A DNA stretch of 64,000 nucleotides from Glandiceps talaboti (taxonomy: Eukaryota > Hemichordata > Enteropneusta > Spengelidae). Location: contig NC_135558.1 in assembly GCF_964340395.1 (NCBI RefSeq), positions 24,656,425-24,720,424 of the forward strand, written 5' to 3'. The notes beneath the pieces are model-generated. The model did no database searches and was not told the origin of the DNA. It saw nothing but the letters and a program-made list of their open reading frames with translations. How positions within the stretch are numbered: the stretch's first letter is position 1; every line of letters begins with the position of its first letter. Position numbers and translations under genes: made by a program. This document shows, piece by piece, positions 1 to 10,239 of the stretch.

Positions 1-97
1 TTTGTCATACATTTTGTGTTCTTATAGCCTGCCTGTAGACTTGAAGGACTAAAAACTACTACACTATTTCCACTATCCTAACTATAACCTACCAATT

Positions 98-510
98 GAA
101 TAAACATTCAAAAAATGTATGTAAATTTGCCTAGCAACAAGACCACGCCCATAGCAACAGCCAAATGATCACATATATTGTGAAGATAAGAGGATTACTA
201 GAGAAATGAATAAACATTTAAAAATGTATGCAAATATGCCTGGCACAAAGCCCACGCTCATAGCAACAACCAACCGATAACATATATTGCAAAGATAATA
301 TCAGAAATTCATACACAAGTGAACAAAAACATTAAAAAATGTATGCAAATATATCTAGCAACATGACTACTACCATAGCAACCAAATGATCGCGTTTATC
401 GCAAAGATAGCAACATGGTTGGATAGGCAACTGGAAAGTCATTCAGGAAATGAACACCTATTGTTAGCATGGACTAGCATATGAATAAACATTTTTAAAA
501 ACTGTACAGT
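98..510. repeat. Diverged tandem repeat, about 110 bp unit
   Basis: Three to four diverged copies of a unit starting GAATAAACATT and containing ATGTATGCAAAT and CATAGCAAC begin near 98, 208, 321 and 483. Spacing is about 110, 113 and 162 bp. No coding potential is seen. The sequence lies just upstream of the Tigger insertion. The repeat could belong to an older non-autonomous element, but I do not recognise the family. Confidence 0.6.
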
Positions 511-531
511 TGTGCTACAACACCATTGGCG

Positions 532-575
532 GTATTTTTTATTTTTTTTTTATTATATTTTTTTTTCTGTCTGAA
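532..575. repeat. T-rich low-complexity tract
   Basis: A run of T broken only by a few A, C and G bases. It reads like the poly-A tail of a retroposed sequence on the - strand, but no source element is recognisable next to it. Confidence 0.5.
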
Positions 576-710
576 AGTCTACTTTAGGTTTTCCCTTGTT
601 TTCCAAATGGTCTGTGTTGTTTATTTCTTCCTACCAGATGTATAGCCATTACAGATTGGAAGAACAGTTTTAGAGTGTCTTTTTAAGTTGATGGCAGTTT
701 CCGCATCCAC

Positions 711-724
711 TACAGTCGCCGCCG
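711..724 (+). repeat. Left terminal inverted repeat of Tigger with TA duplication
   Basis: TA followed by CAGTCGCCGCCG, matching the inverse of the right end at 3952-3963. Beyond 12 bp the two ends diverge, so the perfect TIR is short, as in pogo elements. Confidence 0.9.
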
Positions 725-871
725 TTTAATTGGGACACCTTGGGAGTAGATGATTTATTTATTTTGTATTTTTTTTAACCGGCCGTCCCGATTATACGGC
801 CGGTTGAAAAACTGGTCGATCACACCCACACAATCAGACACATACACTACTAGATTACTCAGACATAACAT

Positions 872-1227
872 CGCACACACATTGATACATTTAAGTTGAT
901 TTTAATTTATTGTTACATTTTAACCCTTTCAAAAAAAATACTACATGTTTTGACAAATATACAATGTAAATTTCAGGTAGAAAACTACGAGCACACACAT
1001 TGATACATTTAAGTTGACTTTAATTTATTGTTACATTTTAACCCTTTCAAAAAAAATACTACATGTTTTGACAAATATACAATGTAAATTTCAGGTAGAA
1101 AACTACGAGCACACACATTGATACATTTAAGTTGACTTTAATTTATTGTTACATTTTAACCCTTTCAAAAAAAATACTACATGTTTTGACAAATATACAA
1201 TGTAAATTTCAGGTAGAAAACTACGAT
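872..1227. repeat. Three tandem copies of a 118 bp segment inside Tigger
   Basis: The segment with ATTGATACATTTAAGTTGA begins at 881, 999 and 1117, exactly 118 bp apart. The copies are almost identical. The repeats lie between the left TIR and the 3' end of the transposase gene. They have no open frame. The near identity suggests duplication by slippage or gap repair within a recent ancestor of this copy. Confidence 0.9.
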
Positions 1228-1329
1228 GACAAAAGTGTAAAAGAGTGTCTGTTTATCTCTGTTAAAAAGAGCGAAAGTCTTTTCTGAAATGTTTATAAAT
1301 AAATTTCTGGAAGGAGTACAATCTCGGGG

Positions 1330-2886
1330 TTAACACCTACTTGAAAAACGAATCGATAGTGCGTTGTTTTTTCGCTTCTGCAACATCAGCGTAGACAGCG
1401 TTTTCGATTTGACGGAGCATCGGCAACACAGAAACCATACCTTTCTCTGAGTAAATCGGCGTAGGTAGCCGACCATCTCCATCTGTTCTTTCACGGTGAA
1501 TTTTGGTGGTTCATTTTCTATGTCTGAGTCTGAGTCATGATCTTCATTCTTTGGACGTTTCGCTACGCGAACTGACTCAAGCAGCTCCGCATCAGACAGC
1601 TCCCCGGTGACCTCAATGACATCGTCCATCTCGACGTACTCGTTGAATTCTTCTGATGTCATGTTGTCTGGAATGGGGACATCGGCCAGGACATCGTCGT
1701 TATCAACAGCAACATCTTCATTGACTACGGTGTCTGGGTCTGACAAGCCGGCTTTACGAAAACACCCAACGAGTGTTTTTGGCTTTACAGCATCCCATGA
1801 CTCTTTCGCCAGGTAAATGGCATCCAAGACAGTGAACTGCTTCACAACATCAACGGCTCGTCGATCTGGATCGGCATCGAGTGCAGCAATGGTACGAGCA
1901 TTCAGTCGACTTCTGGAGTGGCCCTTCCAATTCTTGATAACTCCCATGTCCATTGGTTGAATTAAACTTGTTGTGTTCGGTGGTAGGCATTTCATATCGA
2001 TGTTTGTCAATGTAACAGTTGACGGGTGAGCGGCACAGTTATCGGTAAGTAGGCAGATCCGACGACGTTTTGAACGGAGTTCACTGTCCCACTTTTGTAA
2101 CCACTTGGTAAACAAATCGCCTGTCATCCATGCATTCTTTGAATTGCTGTAGTCAACTGGAAGTCGGGACAAATCTCTAGGGAAGCAGCGGGGTTGCCTA
2201 CTTTTACCAATGATTAAAAGTTTACGTTTTTCTGTCCCTGACATGTTTGCACATACAAGTGTGGTGATTCTGTCCTTTGCCTTTTTTCCACCTTCCAGAT
2301 CATCGCCTTTTACACAGTGCCCCTTGTCAGGAAGGCCCCAAAAATAAAGCCTGGTTTCATCTGCGTTGAAAATGTCATCTTTGTGGTATGAGTTCAAAAT
2401 GTTCGGTATGCTTTCTGTCTTCCAGCGTTTGGCTGCTGGGAAGTCTGCTTTCTGCTTTTCACCCTGTTCTCATTTGTAGGCAATGTTGTGGCGATGTTTC
2501 CAGCATGACAACCAACCATCAGACGGGGTGAAGTCACTCCCTTGTGCTAATGCAAGCTCTGTCGCCTTCTGTTTCAGCATAGGCCCCGACAGCCATGCAC
2601 CCTGACTAAGTTTCTGCTGAAACCACAGAAACAGTGCACTCCCAACATCTTCTTCTTTTCCAGTTCTCTGTCGTTTACGGTTTCGATTGCCGCTAGCACT
2701 GTCAAACTCTTCGATGATCCGATGCTTTGCTTTCACTAGTCTTGAGACTTGCGATGTAGACACACCAAACTTCTTTGCAGCGGATGCTTGGCTAACACCA
2801 GGCAACTCTAAATGTTTCAGCAGTTTGACTTTATCAGCGAGGGATAGATCGATGCGTTTCTTAGACATAGCCATGTTCTCTTTCAC
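1330..2886 (-). pseudogene. Tigger/pogo transposase, one in-frame stop
   Basis: Transposase of the Tigger/jerky-like CENP-B family. The N-terminal part (2470-2886) carries a Psq/CENP-B helix-turn-helix. It includes KKRIDLSLADKVKLLKHLE and ASAAKKFGVSTSQVSRL, followed by a CENPB DNA-binding-like segment. The second part (1330-2397) carries the DDE domain. The acidic residues sit in NADET, LLTDNCAAH and LIQPMDMGVI, with 30 residues between the last two Asp (DD30D), as expected for pogo/Tigger. The two parts are in one frame and are separated only by a TGA at 2470-2472 plus 24 readable codons. Total length would be about 519 aa, normal for Tigger. With the stop, the gene is very probably dead. 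Upstream, to 3830, is non-coding element sequence. Confidence 0.92.
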
Positions 2887-3951
2887 AAGGAAATTTTCGA
2901 AGTGAACTAAATGAACAGATCACTGGACTTATAAGGACGAGCAGCCATTTCACGATTAACACTTCTTACAAATTGACATGTTCGACGCTATCACGAAAGT
3001 TAAACACATGAGTGCATAGTGCCGATGTCTTTTAGAAACCCCGCTTTAACCAAATAACAGAGCGCGGCTCTTTTTTATTTCAAGCTTTTGAAAATGTGAG
3101 AATGATCAACGCCATGTCTCTGAATCGTTATGAAAGACCGCATAAAAGAAGTGTTCTTGTCAATCAATCTTTGTGAATGTCCGTAGAAAATAAGTGACAG
3201 GACACGGCAATTTTGATGTCGGCCTTTTCAAAAACTTGATTAAAAAAAGTCATGTCAATCATATGGTAAATAGGCAACTTTCGAAAACGTGTTGTGTTAT
3301 TTGATGTGAAAAAGCCGCAGCTTTCTATCATGGGTGATAGACGTTGTTCGTTAATAACATGTTATTGTCAGAGTGTATTGAACGATGCCCCGGTATGTTT
3401 TTTTTAGCCATGAGTATGACGTAAACAAGGAGAAGCGGATACGTTGCCACGAGCAACGTGTCACATCTTTTTGGGGGCGGAGCTACATGAGGTTAACGTT
3501 CACAGGTTAGAGTTTACAGTTGCGTGTGTGTGCTATCGACACAGCAAAATGTGAGTGGTTTTCGCCTCTGATTGTTTTTAGGCTTCGATTTTTTCACTGA
3601 TAGTTAAACTAATCCTACCCTTTCTGTTGACATGACCTTTGATTTATTGCCATAGCTGGGTCGTTCACACGTTTATTCAACGTAGACAAGGACAAAACAT
3701 GACACAAAAGTCAATCTATGCATTGGTCACAGTGTCGCTAATTGTTGGTCAGTAAAAAATTGACACATCATTGACAAAATCTTTTGTTTTGTACTGCTGA
3801 ATAAATACTTTATTGTTCATATCGTTCAAAAAATGTCCCAATTAACCGACAGGGCGTCCTGTTTATCCATTCAAACTCCGTTAAAAAAATCCGTTACACA
3901 GTAAAACGTCCCATTTAACCGGAAATCCCCTTTATCGGGATTCTGATAAAG
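2887..3951. other. Non-coding 5' part of Tigger
   Basis: About 1 kb upstream of the transposase start with no open frame. It would hold the promoter of the - strand gene, but I see no clear TATA box or other site I can defend. Confidence 0.5.
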
Positions 3952-3965
3952 CGGCGGCGACTGTA
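3952..3965 (-). repeat. Right terminal inverted repeat of Tigger with TA duplication
   Basis: CGGCGGCGACTG followed by TA. This is the exact inverse of the left end at 713-724. Confidence 0.9.
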
Positions 3966-4040
3966 TTTAATATGTGACTTCACAAGTTTTACGATTTTAT
4001 TATTTTTAATAAAATCTTACGCAGCTAAAATCCAACTAGA

Positions 4041-4529
4041 ATGACCTCTAGAAGTGAATCTATTTTGGACTTGATTATTGTATCAGATCCCGAGAAAGTA
4101 TGCCAGTCAGGTGTCATTAGCATCGGATTAAGTGACCACATGTTAACTTTCTGCACTTGTAAGGTCATCAAGTTCAAGACGAACAAACACAATACTGTCC
4201 GTATTCGATCTATGAAACAATATGGTAAAGAACGTTTTGTGAAATCTCTTGATGAACAGGACTGGTCAGAGGTAATGGAATGTAACATTATAGAGGAAGC
4301 TTGGTCTAATTTCAAAACAAAGTTCTTATCTGTTCTTGACATATTGGCACCAGTCAAGGAGATTCGGCTAAAGCAGCGATCAGATCCTTGGATCACCAGT
4401 GACATATTAGACCTCATTAGCCAGAGGGACAAATATTTTACCAAAGTCAGAAGGTCAAAAGATATTTCGGATTTCAATCAATTCCAACATTATAGAAATC
4501 AGGTTAGATATAAGAAAGATAAAAGCTAA
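4041..4529 (+). pseudogene. LINE endonuclease C-terminus and linker
   Basis: The frame shows NPTRMTSRSESILDLIIVSD and GLSDHM, the end of an apurinic-type (exonuclease-endonuclease-phosphatase) endonuclease domain. A basic linker toward the reverse transcriptase follows. The frame closes at 4529. Homologous reading continues in another frame through IKAKSQYYVNAVN and then meets a TGA near 4581 where Trp would be expected (KK-stop-WKVLKDLG). So at least one frameshift and one stop separate it from the RT part. The antisense frame at 4025-4477 is a shadow. Confidence 0.8.
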
Positions 4530-4584
4530 ATCTCAATATTATGTAAATGCTGTTAACAATAATCATAATCATCCCAAAAAATGA

Positions 4585-6132
4585 TGGAAAGTTTTAAAAG
4601 ATCTTGGCTCTTCTTTTAGATGTAAAACGAAATCCAGTAATATTGTTCTGAATGTTGATAATAGTTTGTGTTTCGATAAATTGAAGGTTGCTGATCATTT
4701 TAATTCATTTTTTACAACTATTGCCTCTCCACTTGTTGATAAACTTCCAGCTTGTGCCGGTCGCTATGGTGTTTCCCATATTACACAATTTTATCGTTGT
4801 AAAGATATCTCAGACAACATGTTTGGTTTATCATCTGTTTCAGAAGATCAAATTTATAAGCTATTGGGTAATGTGAGTGACAGTAAAGCGACAGGTTTAG
4901 ACATTATTCCTGCAAGATTTGTAAAAGATGGTGCTTCGATTATTGCCAAACCCCTAGCTCATATTATGAATATTTCTATCCATACGGGTACTTTTCCCGA
5001 TGATCTGAAGAAAGCTAGAATTGTGCCTCTGTACAAAAAGAAGTGTAAAACTGAAGCTGGTAATTATAGGCCTGTGTCTGTATTGAGTATTGTTTCAAAG
5101 GTGTTTGAAAGAGTGGTGTACAATCAAATTAATGATTATCTTGTCCAAAATAGTTTACTGTATGAATTCCAGTCTGGTTTTAGGCCCTCTTATTCTACCG
5201 ATACATGTCTAATTCACCTGTCAGACTATATCAAACAAGAAAATGATAAAGGGAACCTCACCGGTATGGTTATGTTAGATCTCCAAAAGGCCTTCGATAC
5301 GGTACATCATGATATACTATTAACTAAACTTAAATATTTAGGGATAAATGAAATATCAGTAAAGTGGTTCAAATCGTATCTAACTGGTAGGTCACAAGTC
5401 GTTGATGTCCATGGTGTTCATTCTGGATCTAAAGGAATTGCATGTGGGGTCCCCCAAGGCTCCATTCTCGGGCCTCTTCTGTTTCTGATATATGTGAATG
5501 ATATGAAAGCTGCAGTTAAGTGCAAACTTATGCTGTATGCTGACAACTCATCATTGTTGGTATCAGGGAAGGATATATCAGAGATAGAGGAGACCCTGAG
5601 TATGGAGTTGACATCCGTTAGTGAATGGTTAACAGACAATAAGCTATCTTTACATCTGGGTAAAACTGAGTCTATTTTATTTTCCTCCAAGAAACGTTTG
5701 CATACAACAAATAAAGTAAATGTGCGTTGTAATGGGAATGAGATTGAATCTAAGGTGAGTGTGTCATACTTGGGGGTTTCATTGGATCAGTCTTTATCTG
5801 GTGAGATTATAGCTTCTAGCGTGCTATCAAAATGCGCAAACAAACTTAAATTTTTATAGCGTAATACTCGATCTTTTAATCTGAAAACAAAGAAATTACT
5901 TGTCTCGGCTTTGATTCAGTGTCATTTCGACTATGCCTGTTCATCGTGGTACAGTGGTCTCACAAAGAAGTTGAAGGGTAGACTACAAGTTCTGCAAAAT
6001 AACATCATAAGATACATACTTAGTGCTGCTCCTAGAACACACATTGGATATAATCAATTTAAACTTGTAGGTATGTTTCCTGTAGAATTGAGGGTTGAGC
6101 AATTAAAACTCATTATATGTTCAACATCATAA
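4585..6132 (+). pseudogene. LINE reverse transcriptase
   Basis: Reverse transcriptase of a non-LTR retrotransposon. Visible blocks are SKATGLDIIPARFVK (RT1 region), YRPVSVLSIVSKVFERVVY, FQSGFRPSYSTDTCLIHL, MVMLDLQKAFDTVHHDILL (motif A), GVPQGSILGPLLFLIYVNDM (motif B) and LMLYADNSSLLVSG (motif C). Motif C reads YADN instead of YADD, so the second catalytic Asp is Asn, consistent with decay. A TAG at 5857-5859 interrupts an otherwise continuous frame. After it, reading continues to 6132 (HFDYACSSWYSGLTKKLKG), the C-terminal region usual in L2/CR1 elements. Confidence 0.88.
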
Positions 6133-6395
6133 ATCATTGTGCTCCTGAGTACTTAAATTGCAATATAGAAATGGTCCGTAATCGGCACAGTTATAGAACA
6201 AGAGCGAGTGAACTTTCATGTGTAGTTCCAAGAGTCAGTGGTATGGGTAAGAGTTCATTCGCTTACACAGGCATTGGTCTTTGGAATAGTCTCCCACTCT
6301 CAGTGAAACAATCTCATACAAAACATAGTTTTAAAAACCATGTCAAATCTTTTTTATGGAACAAATTAGAGGTTAAAGAACATAATATTTTGTAA
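6117..6395 (+). pseudogene. LINE C-terminal region, shifted frame
   Basis: Continues the LINE C-terminus after a frameshift near 6115-6130. It reads FNIINHCAPEYLNCNIEM, then IGLWNSLPLSVKQSHTKHSF and FKNHVKSFLWNKLEV, the usual ending of L2/CR1-type ORF2 (LWNSLP...SFK..LK..L). It ends just before the AT-rich 3' UTR. Confidence 0.8.
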
Positions 6396-6496
6396 CTTTT
6401 TAGTCCTTCCTTTTTCTAAATTGTTGGTGTAGTCTGTGTATTTTATAATTTTTTTTGTGCTCTGTCATCTGTATTACATTTAAAATTATTTTAATT

Positions 6497-6545
6497 TTGT
6501 TTGTTTGTTTGTTTGTTTGTTTGTTTGTTTGTTTGTTGTTGTTGT
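6497..6545. repeat. (GTTT)n microsatellite in LINE 3' UTR
   Basis: About ten tandem GTTT units followed by GTTGTTGTT. Small antisense frames reading QTNKQTNKQ across it are artefacts of the repeat. Confidence 0.9.
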
Positions 6546-6711
6546 AAAATTGTTGCCATGGCGTTTTGAATACCCCTATGAGGACCACATTGGAAATAAG
6601 TATTTTTAAAAATACTTTTATGTGTTATCCTCGGTGATTTTTTATCCTTGTATTTTAATATGTACTTGTATAAATTTTTACCCAAATAAAATCATCATAT
6701 CATATCATTAA

Positions 6712-7068
6712 TGACAAGGATCTATGATACTCACGTTGACTGCCAAATACCAGCATTCAAGAGTTCCAACCATCAAAACACATGCGAAGACACCATGAAA
6801 TCCCATGTGAATTACACACGTTTATTCTGGAACACTTGTTTTCCTAATACTAGCACCTGCTGTCACCATGCCTCCCAATAAACCCCATAAAAACTGGTAA
6901 ATACACCGAACTGCTCACAACGGCATGTTCAAATCAGCGCCATGTTGTCTTTTTGTAAACTAAAAATAACTTTCTGACTATAACTGCGAGAGAGGGCGCT
7001 ATAACAATTAATTAACTGAATGCTTACTTAGAACATGAACAGTAGCTTTGAAATAGGGCGTGTCTACA
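6712..7068 (-). repeat. BEL/Pao 3' LTR
   Basis: On the - strand it begins TGTAGACACGCCC at 7068, just after a purine-rich AGGGGCTGG that would serve as the polypurine tract. The first 100 bp match the fragment at 32368-32467, including GAGAGAGGGCGCTATAACAATT on the + strand. The far end, near the LINE tail at about 6712, is not sharply defined, and I could not find a target duplication. Confidence 0.65.
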
Positions 7069-7679
7069 CCAGCCCCTAAAATTGTTCATAAATAAATGTG
7101 CAATTTTCATCTTAACTAATACTTAAGATGCCTATGAATTTTGCTTTGCAAGTGCCAGCATTAACAAATTACATTCCAAATTTAGAAATAACTTGAAAAA
7201 AGTTCAATAAAATGAAGCGTACATGAACACGACTTAAGTAAACTAGAAACTCAAACAACTGCATACCTAAGTCTACTTGAACACATCATACTCCGAAAAT
7301 CCTGGAGCTTAAACTTCACAATTCTTCTGACATCATCACGACCATGCCCAGACCACGTCTCGGTCATATCATGCTGCCAAGCATGATGCTCTCCCTTCCA
7401 AACCATCATTACCAGAACTCCATAACCAGAACAAACACTAGGTTATCCACTAATTGAGATCATTTGCATTCTACTGGAGACAGTGGGTTTGATGGGCCCA
7501 ACTGCTCAAATATAACACACTAATACCAAAGGTACATCAGTATCACATCACCATCAGACCATTAGCACTCTGCTTCTAATAGTGTACACAACTCATATGG
7601 TCTCTCCAAAACAGAGGCTCTAGTCTTCACCAATACTCTTCTCACCAAACCTTTACGATCCGGCATAACTTTGACGATT
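7069..7679. other. BEL/Pao 3' internal region, non-coding
   Basis: About 600 bp between the integrase end and the 3' LTR. I see no open frame and no envelope-like gene. Confidence 0.5.
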
Positions 7680-8375
7680 CTACCCAACAGCCATGCAGCC
7701 ATGCATGTTTTCATCCTTCACTAACACTATATCACCAATCTTGAGGTTCTTCTTAACTTTGAGCCATTTCTGCCTCTCTTGCAAAGCAGGCAAATATTCC
7801 TTAGTCCACCTCTTCCAAAACAATTCAGACAAGTACTGGACTTGCTTCCATCTCTGTGTAGCACATGAGTCACTCTTCTCCACTAATCCAGGTGGCAGTC
7901 CTGCTCCTTTCATATTTAGCAACATGTTGGGTGTCAATGCTTGTAAATGTCTGGTATCATCAGATGACACAGTTATTGGATGACTGTTTATCGTATGCTC
8001 TACTTCACACAGAAATGTACGCAGACTTTTATCAGTCAACTTCTGTTGTTTCACTATAACTTGTAGAAGTTGTCTAATAGTACGAATTTGTCTCTCCCAC
8101 ACTCCACCAAAATGGGAACCATAAGGCGGATTGAATTTCCACTCTATACCTTCCTGTAGCAAGGTTTCCTTTATCTTGGTCTGGTTCCATTTATCCATCT
8201 CTTCTTTCAGTACTTGGTTTGTGCCGACGAAGTTAGTTCCGTTGTTGGATCTTATAGTCTTCACTGGTCCTCTACGCACAAGAAATCTTCTCAGTGCATT
8301 AATGAAAGAATCTGTGCTCAATGCATGTGCTACTTCAATATGAATGTATGGCCAAACAGGTGAATATAACACCAT
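7680..8375 (-). pseudogene. BEL/Pao integrase core and C-terminus (fossil)
   Basis: Reads VRRGPVKTIRSNNGTNFVG, then NPPYGSHFGGVWERQIRTIR, both strongly typical of BEL/Pao integrase (second Asp-equivalent region and the GGVWER Glu region). The C-terminal TPNMLLNMK and KIGDIVLVKDENMHG (DUF5641-type) ending follows. In life it would integrate the cDNA. Part of a dead element. Confidence 0.88.
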
Positions 8376-8470
8376 AGCGTTTGACTGTACTTCTTTTTAC
8401 AGTTACTTCAATAGGACCAAAGTAGTCAACTCCCACACTAGTAAATGGTGGTCTGTTTGCCTGTAGCCAT

Positions 8471-8818
8471 TTATTGTTCAACAAGTTTAGCTCGCTGACG
8501 TGTACATACAACACATTTAGTGACCATCATCTTTGCTGCTGAGTTGGCATTAGGGATCCAATACTTCTCACGCAACTTGGACAGGATATATGACCTCCCA
8601 AAATGCTGACTATTCTCATGAATATTATGAAGTATTAATGTAGATACATGACTGTTTTTTGGCAAGATTACAGGATATTTTGATTCTTCAGAGATCATGG
8701 ACAAACTCAGATGTCCTACACTTAGTAAGTTATCGTCTCCCATGAAAGGATCCAATCTATAAATATGACTGTTTCTTGGTTTCCTTCTATCAGCATGGTG
8801 ATCTCCTCTTCTCTTCAA
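8471..8818 (-). pseudogene. BEL/Pao integrase N-terminal zinc-binding region (fossil)
   Basis: Carries an HHCC-type zinc-binding module: HNIHENSQHFG, then KLREKYWIPN and [11 protein letters not shown]. This is the H2C2 integrase N-terminal fold seen in BEL/Pao polyproteins. It lies directly upstream of the integrase core on the - strand. Confidence 0.82.
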
Positions 8819-8898
8819 ATCCTCTATATCTCTGCTGAATGCTTCACGTTGAACAAACCTTATGATAACATTCTCTGCTGAACTTATGTCTTGAACTG

Positions 8899-9190
8899 TT
8901 AGCTCTTGTAACTTGTTAGTTTACTGTCGCCTTTATTTCTGGAGCACTTCAATAGCACCTCACCCACTTTCAGTATCCAGGCCACAGCTTTCTTCAACAC
9001 GTACCAGCTTGAGTAGCGCTCGATCAGTCTGTGTACTGGGTCCATGACGTCACTTGTAGATGATATGCTATGCACCAATACGCTCCTCTTTACCTCTGGG
9101 TCTTCTAAATCCAACTGGTGACCACAGTTTTCAGTTGGCCATTTACACTGCATATTCCACAGGAAGTTGGGACCTCTGAGCCATCGCTCA
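8899..9190 (-). pseudogene. BEL/Pao linker between RNase H and integrase (fossil)
   Basis: The - strand begins ERWLRGPNFLW (about 9150-9190), the conserved BEL/Pao linker, then LDLEDPEVKRSVLVHS and DPVHRLIERYSSWYVLKKAVAWILK. It continues toward the integrase zinc-binding region. Its upstream partner lies beyond the inserted block at 9192-10239. Confidence 0.8.
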
Positions 9191-9191
9191 T

Positions 9192-10239
9192 TTTTTACCT
9201 TCCATAAGGAAGGTCTTAATATAGCAATGAAGTCTGTGTGTCTGTGCGTGTGTGTGTGTGTGTGTCTGTATCATGATTTCTGAAAAAACGGCTGCATCAA
9301 TTCAAACGAAATTTCATAGACATCTTCCGTAGGGTAATGGCAAGAACTGATTAGGTTTTGGTAATAATCCGATGAATATTAATGACCAATTTGAGTAATT
9401 AATCGATCGAACGAGTATAAAGTTGGCGTCAGATTCAGATTCAGATTCAGGTAGTGTTATCTTATGAACATTATATTGAGCGCCAGATGGTCTCAGATCC
9501 GACGACACCCGACGGACTCAAACCTGAAATAATACCGTTGAGACTACAGGGAAGGATTCTGCTTCACTGCCGTCGGGTGTATTCGGATCTGAGGCTATCT
9601 GACGCTCAATATGACGCTACCTGAATCTGAATCTGACGCCAACTTTATACTCGTGGTCTACATCGCTCTACACTGAGAAAGACTCTGCTTTCAGGGGTTT
9701 CGTACGTGCCAACCTTATTTTGTGTTTCCCTTGGATCTGCACTCTGCATTGGCTGGACAAACACGAGAAAAAAGAAGACCGAGGCAGGGTATTTAAGTGA
9801 TTCAAACTCACCAGAAAACAAATTTTTTAATTGGCCTTAAAATAGGTTTACAATGAGCGCGGAGTTCACAAACAGGTGAAATATTTATCATCGTTTCAAT
9901 TTCGTCAAATATGGACTTATCATTTTCAAATTTCACACACTAATGCGCAGATGAATAAAGAGAAATCGTGTCTTTTTCGATTTTCGATTAAAAGTTAGGA
10001 AGTATTATTATTGACCTCAAACCGTCTCCTTTTTACCATGTTCTTTTCCGATTTCTCTCGATAGCAAACTACCGCTGTTTGTTGCAAGGCTTGTACATAA
10101 TCATTTATCTAGTGGCGGGCATTTCAACAACATTTTTGACAACTAACTTTCATTGGGACTTGACGAATCACAGATATAGAGCTAAATTTCTTGCATAAAT
10201 CATGAAATTCCTTACCGAAGGCATTCAGTTTAAATCTGG
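9192..10239. mobile_element. Unclassified 1 kb insertion with a foldback core, inside BEL/Pao
   Basis: BEL homology stops at about 10240 (MDTFLT) and resumes at about 9190 (NERWLRGP), leaving about 1,048 bp foreign to the element. The insert holds a (TG)n tract at 9232-9268 and an inverted pair. CGAGTATAAAGTTGGCGTC followed by AGATTC repeats begins near 9413, and its reverse complement lies at about 9618-9654. The arms enclose a second, looser palindrome around GACGGACTCAAACC. I see no protein. It looks like a non-autonomous foldback or MITE-like element of unknown family. Confidence 0.65.

Larger units (their letters stand above)
713..3963 (-). mobile_element. Tigger/pogo-family DNA transposon (Tc1/mariner superfamily)
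   Basis: The element starts CAGTCGCCGCCG at 713 and ends CGGCGGCGACTG at 3963, a perfect 12 bp terminal inverted repeat. It is flanked by TA at 711-712 and 3964-3965, the target duplication expected for Tc1/mariner/pogo. Subterminal sequence is also partly inverted: TTAATTGGGAC near 727 faces GTCCCAATTAA near 3835. The 3.25 kb length fits an autonomous Tigger. It carries one transposase gene on the - strand, now interrupted by a stop, and a triplicated 118 bp segment downstream of the gene. It lies immediately 5' of the LINE fragment at about 4000. Confidence 0.93.
4000..6715 (+). mobile_element. 5'-truncated LINE, L2/CR1-like clade
   Basis: The sequence runs from the end of an endonuclease domain, through reverse transcriptase and a C-terminal region, to a 3' end with AATAAAATCATCATATCATATCATT, a typical non-LTR tail. 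The 5' end is lost at about 4000, close to the Tigger right end. The endonuclease tail reads LDLIIVSDPE then GLSDHMLTFCTCK. The 3' UTR holds a (GTTT)n tract. The clade assignment rests on overall resemblance of the RT and C-terminal region to L2/CR1 elements and is not certain. Confidence 0.85.

Noticed and set aside
4025-4477. 150 aa antisense frame over the LINE
   Set aside because: Shadow of the endonuclease/linker frame on the + strand, which has recognisable motifs.
6400-6685. Antisense frames with NKQTNKQTNK
   Set aside because: Translation of the (GTTT)n microsatellite in the LINE 3' UTR.
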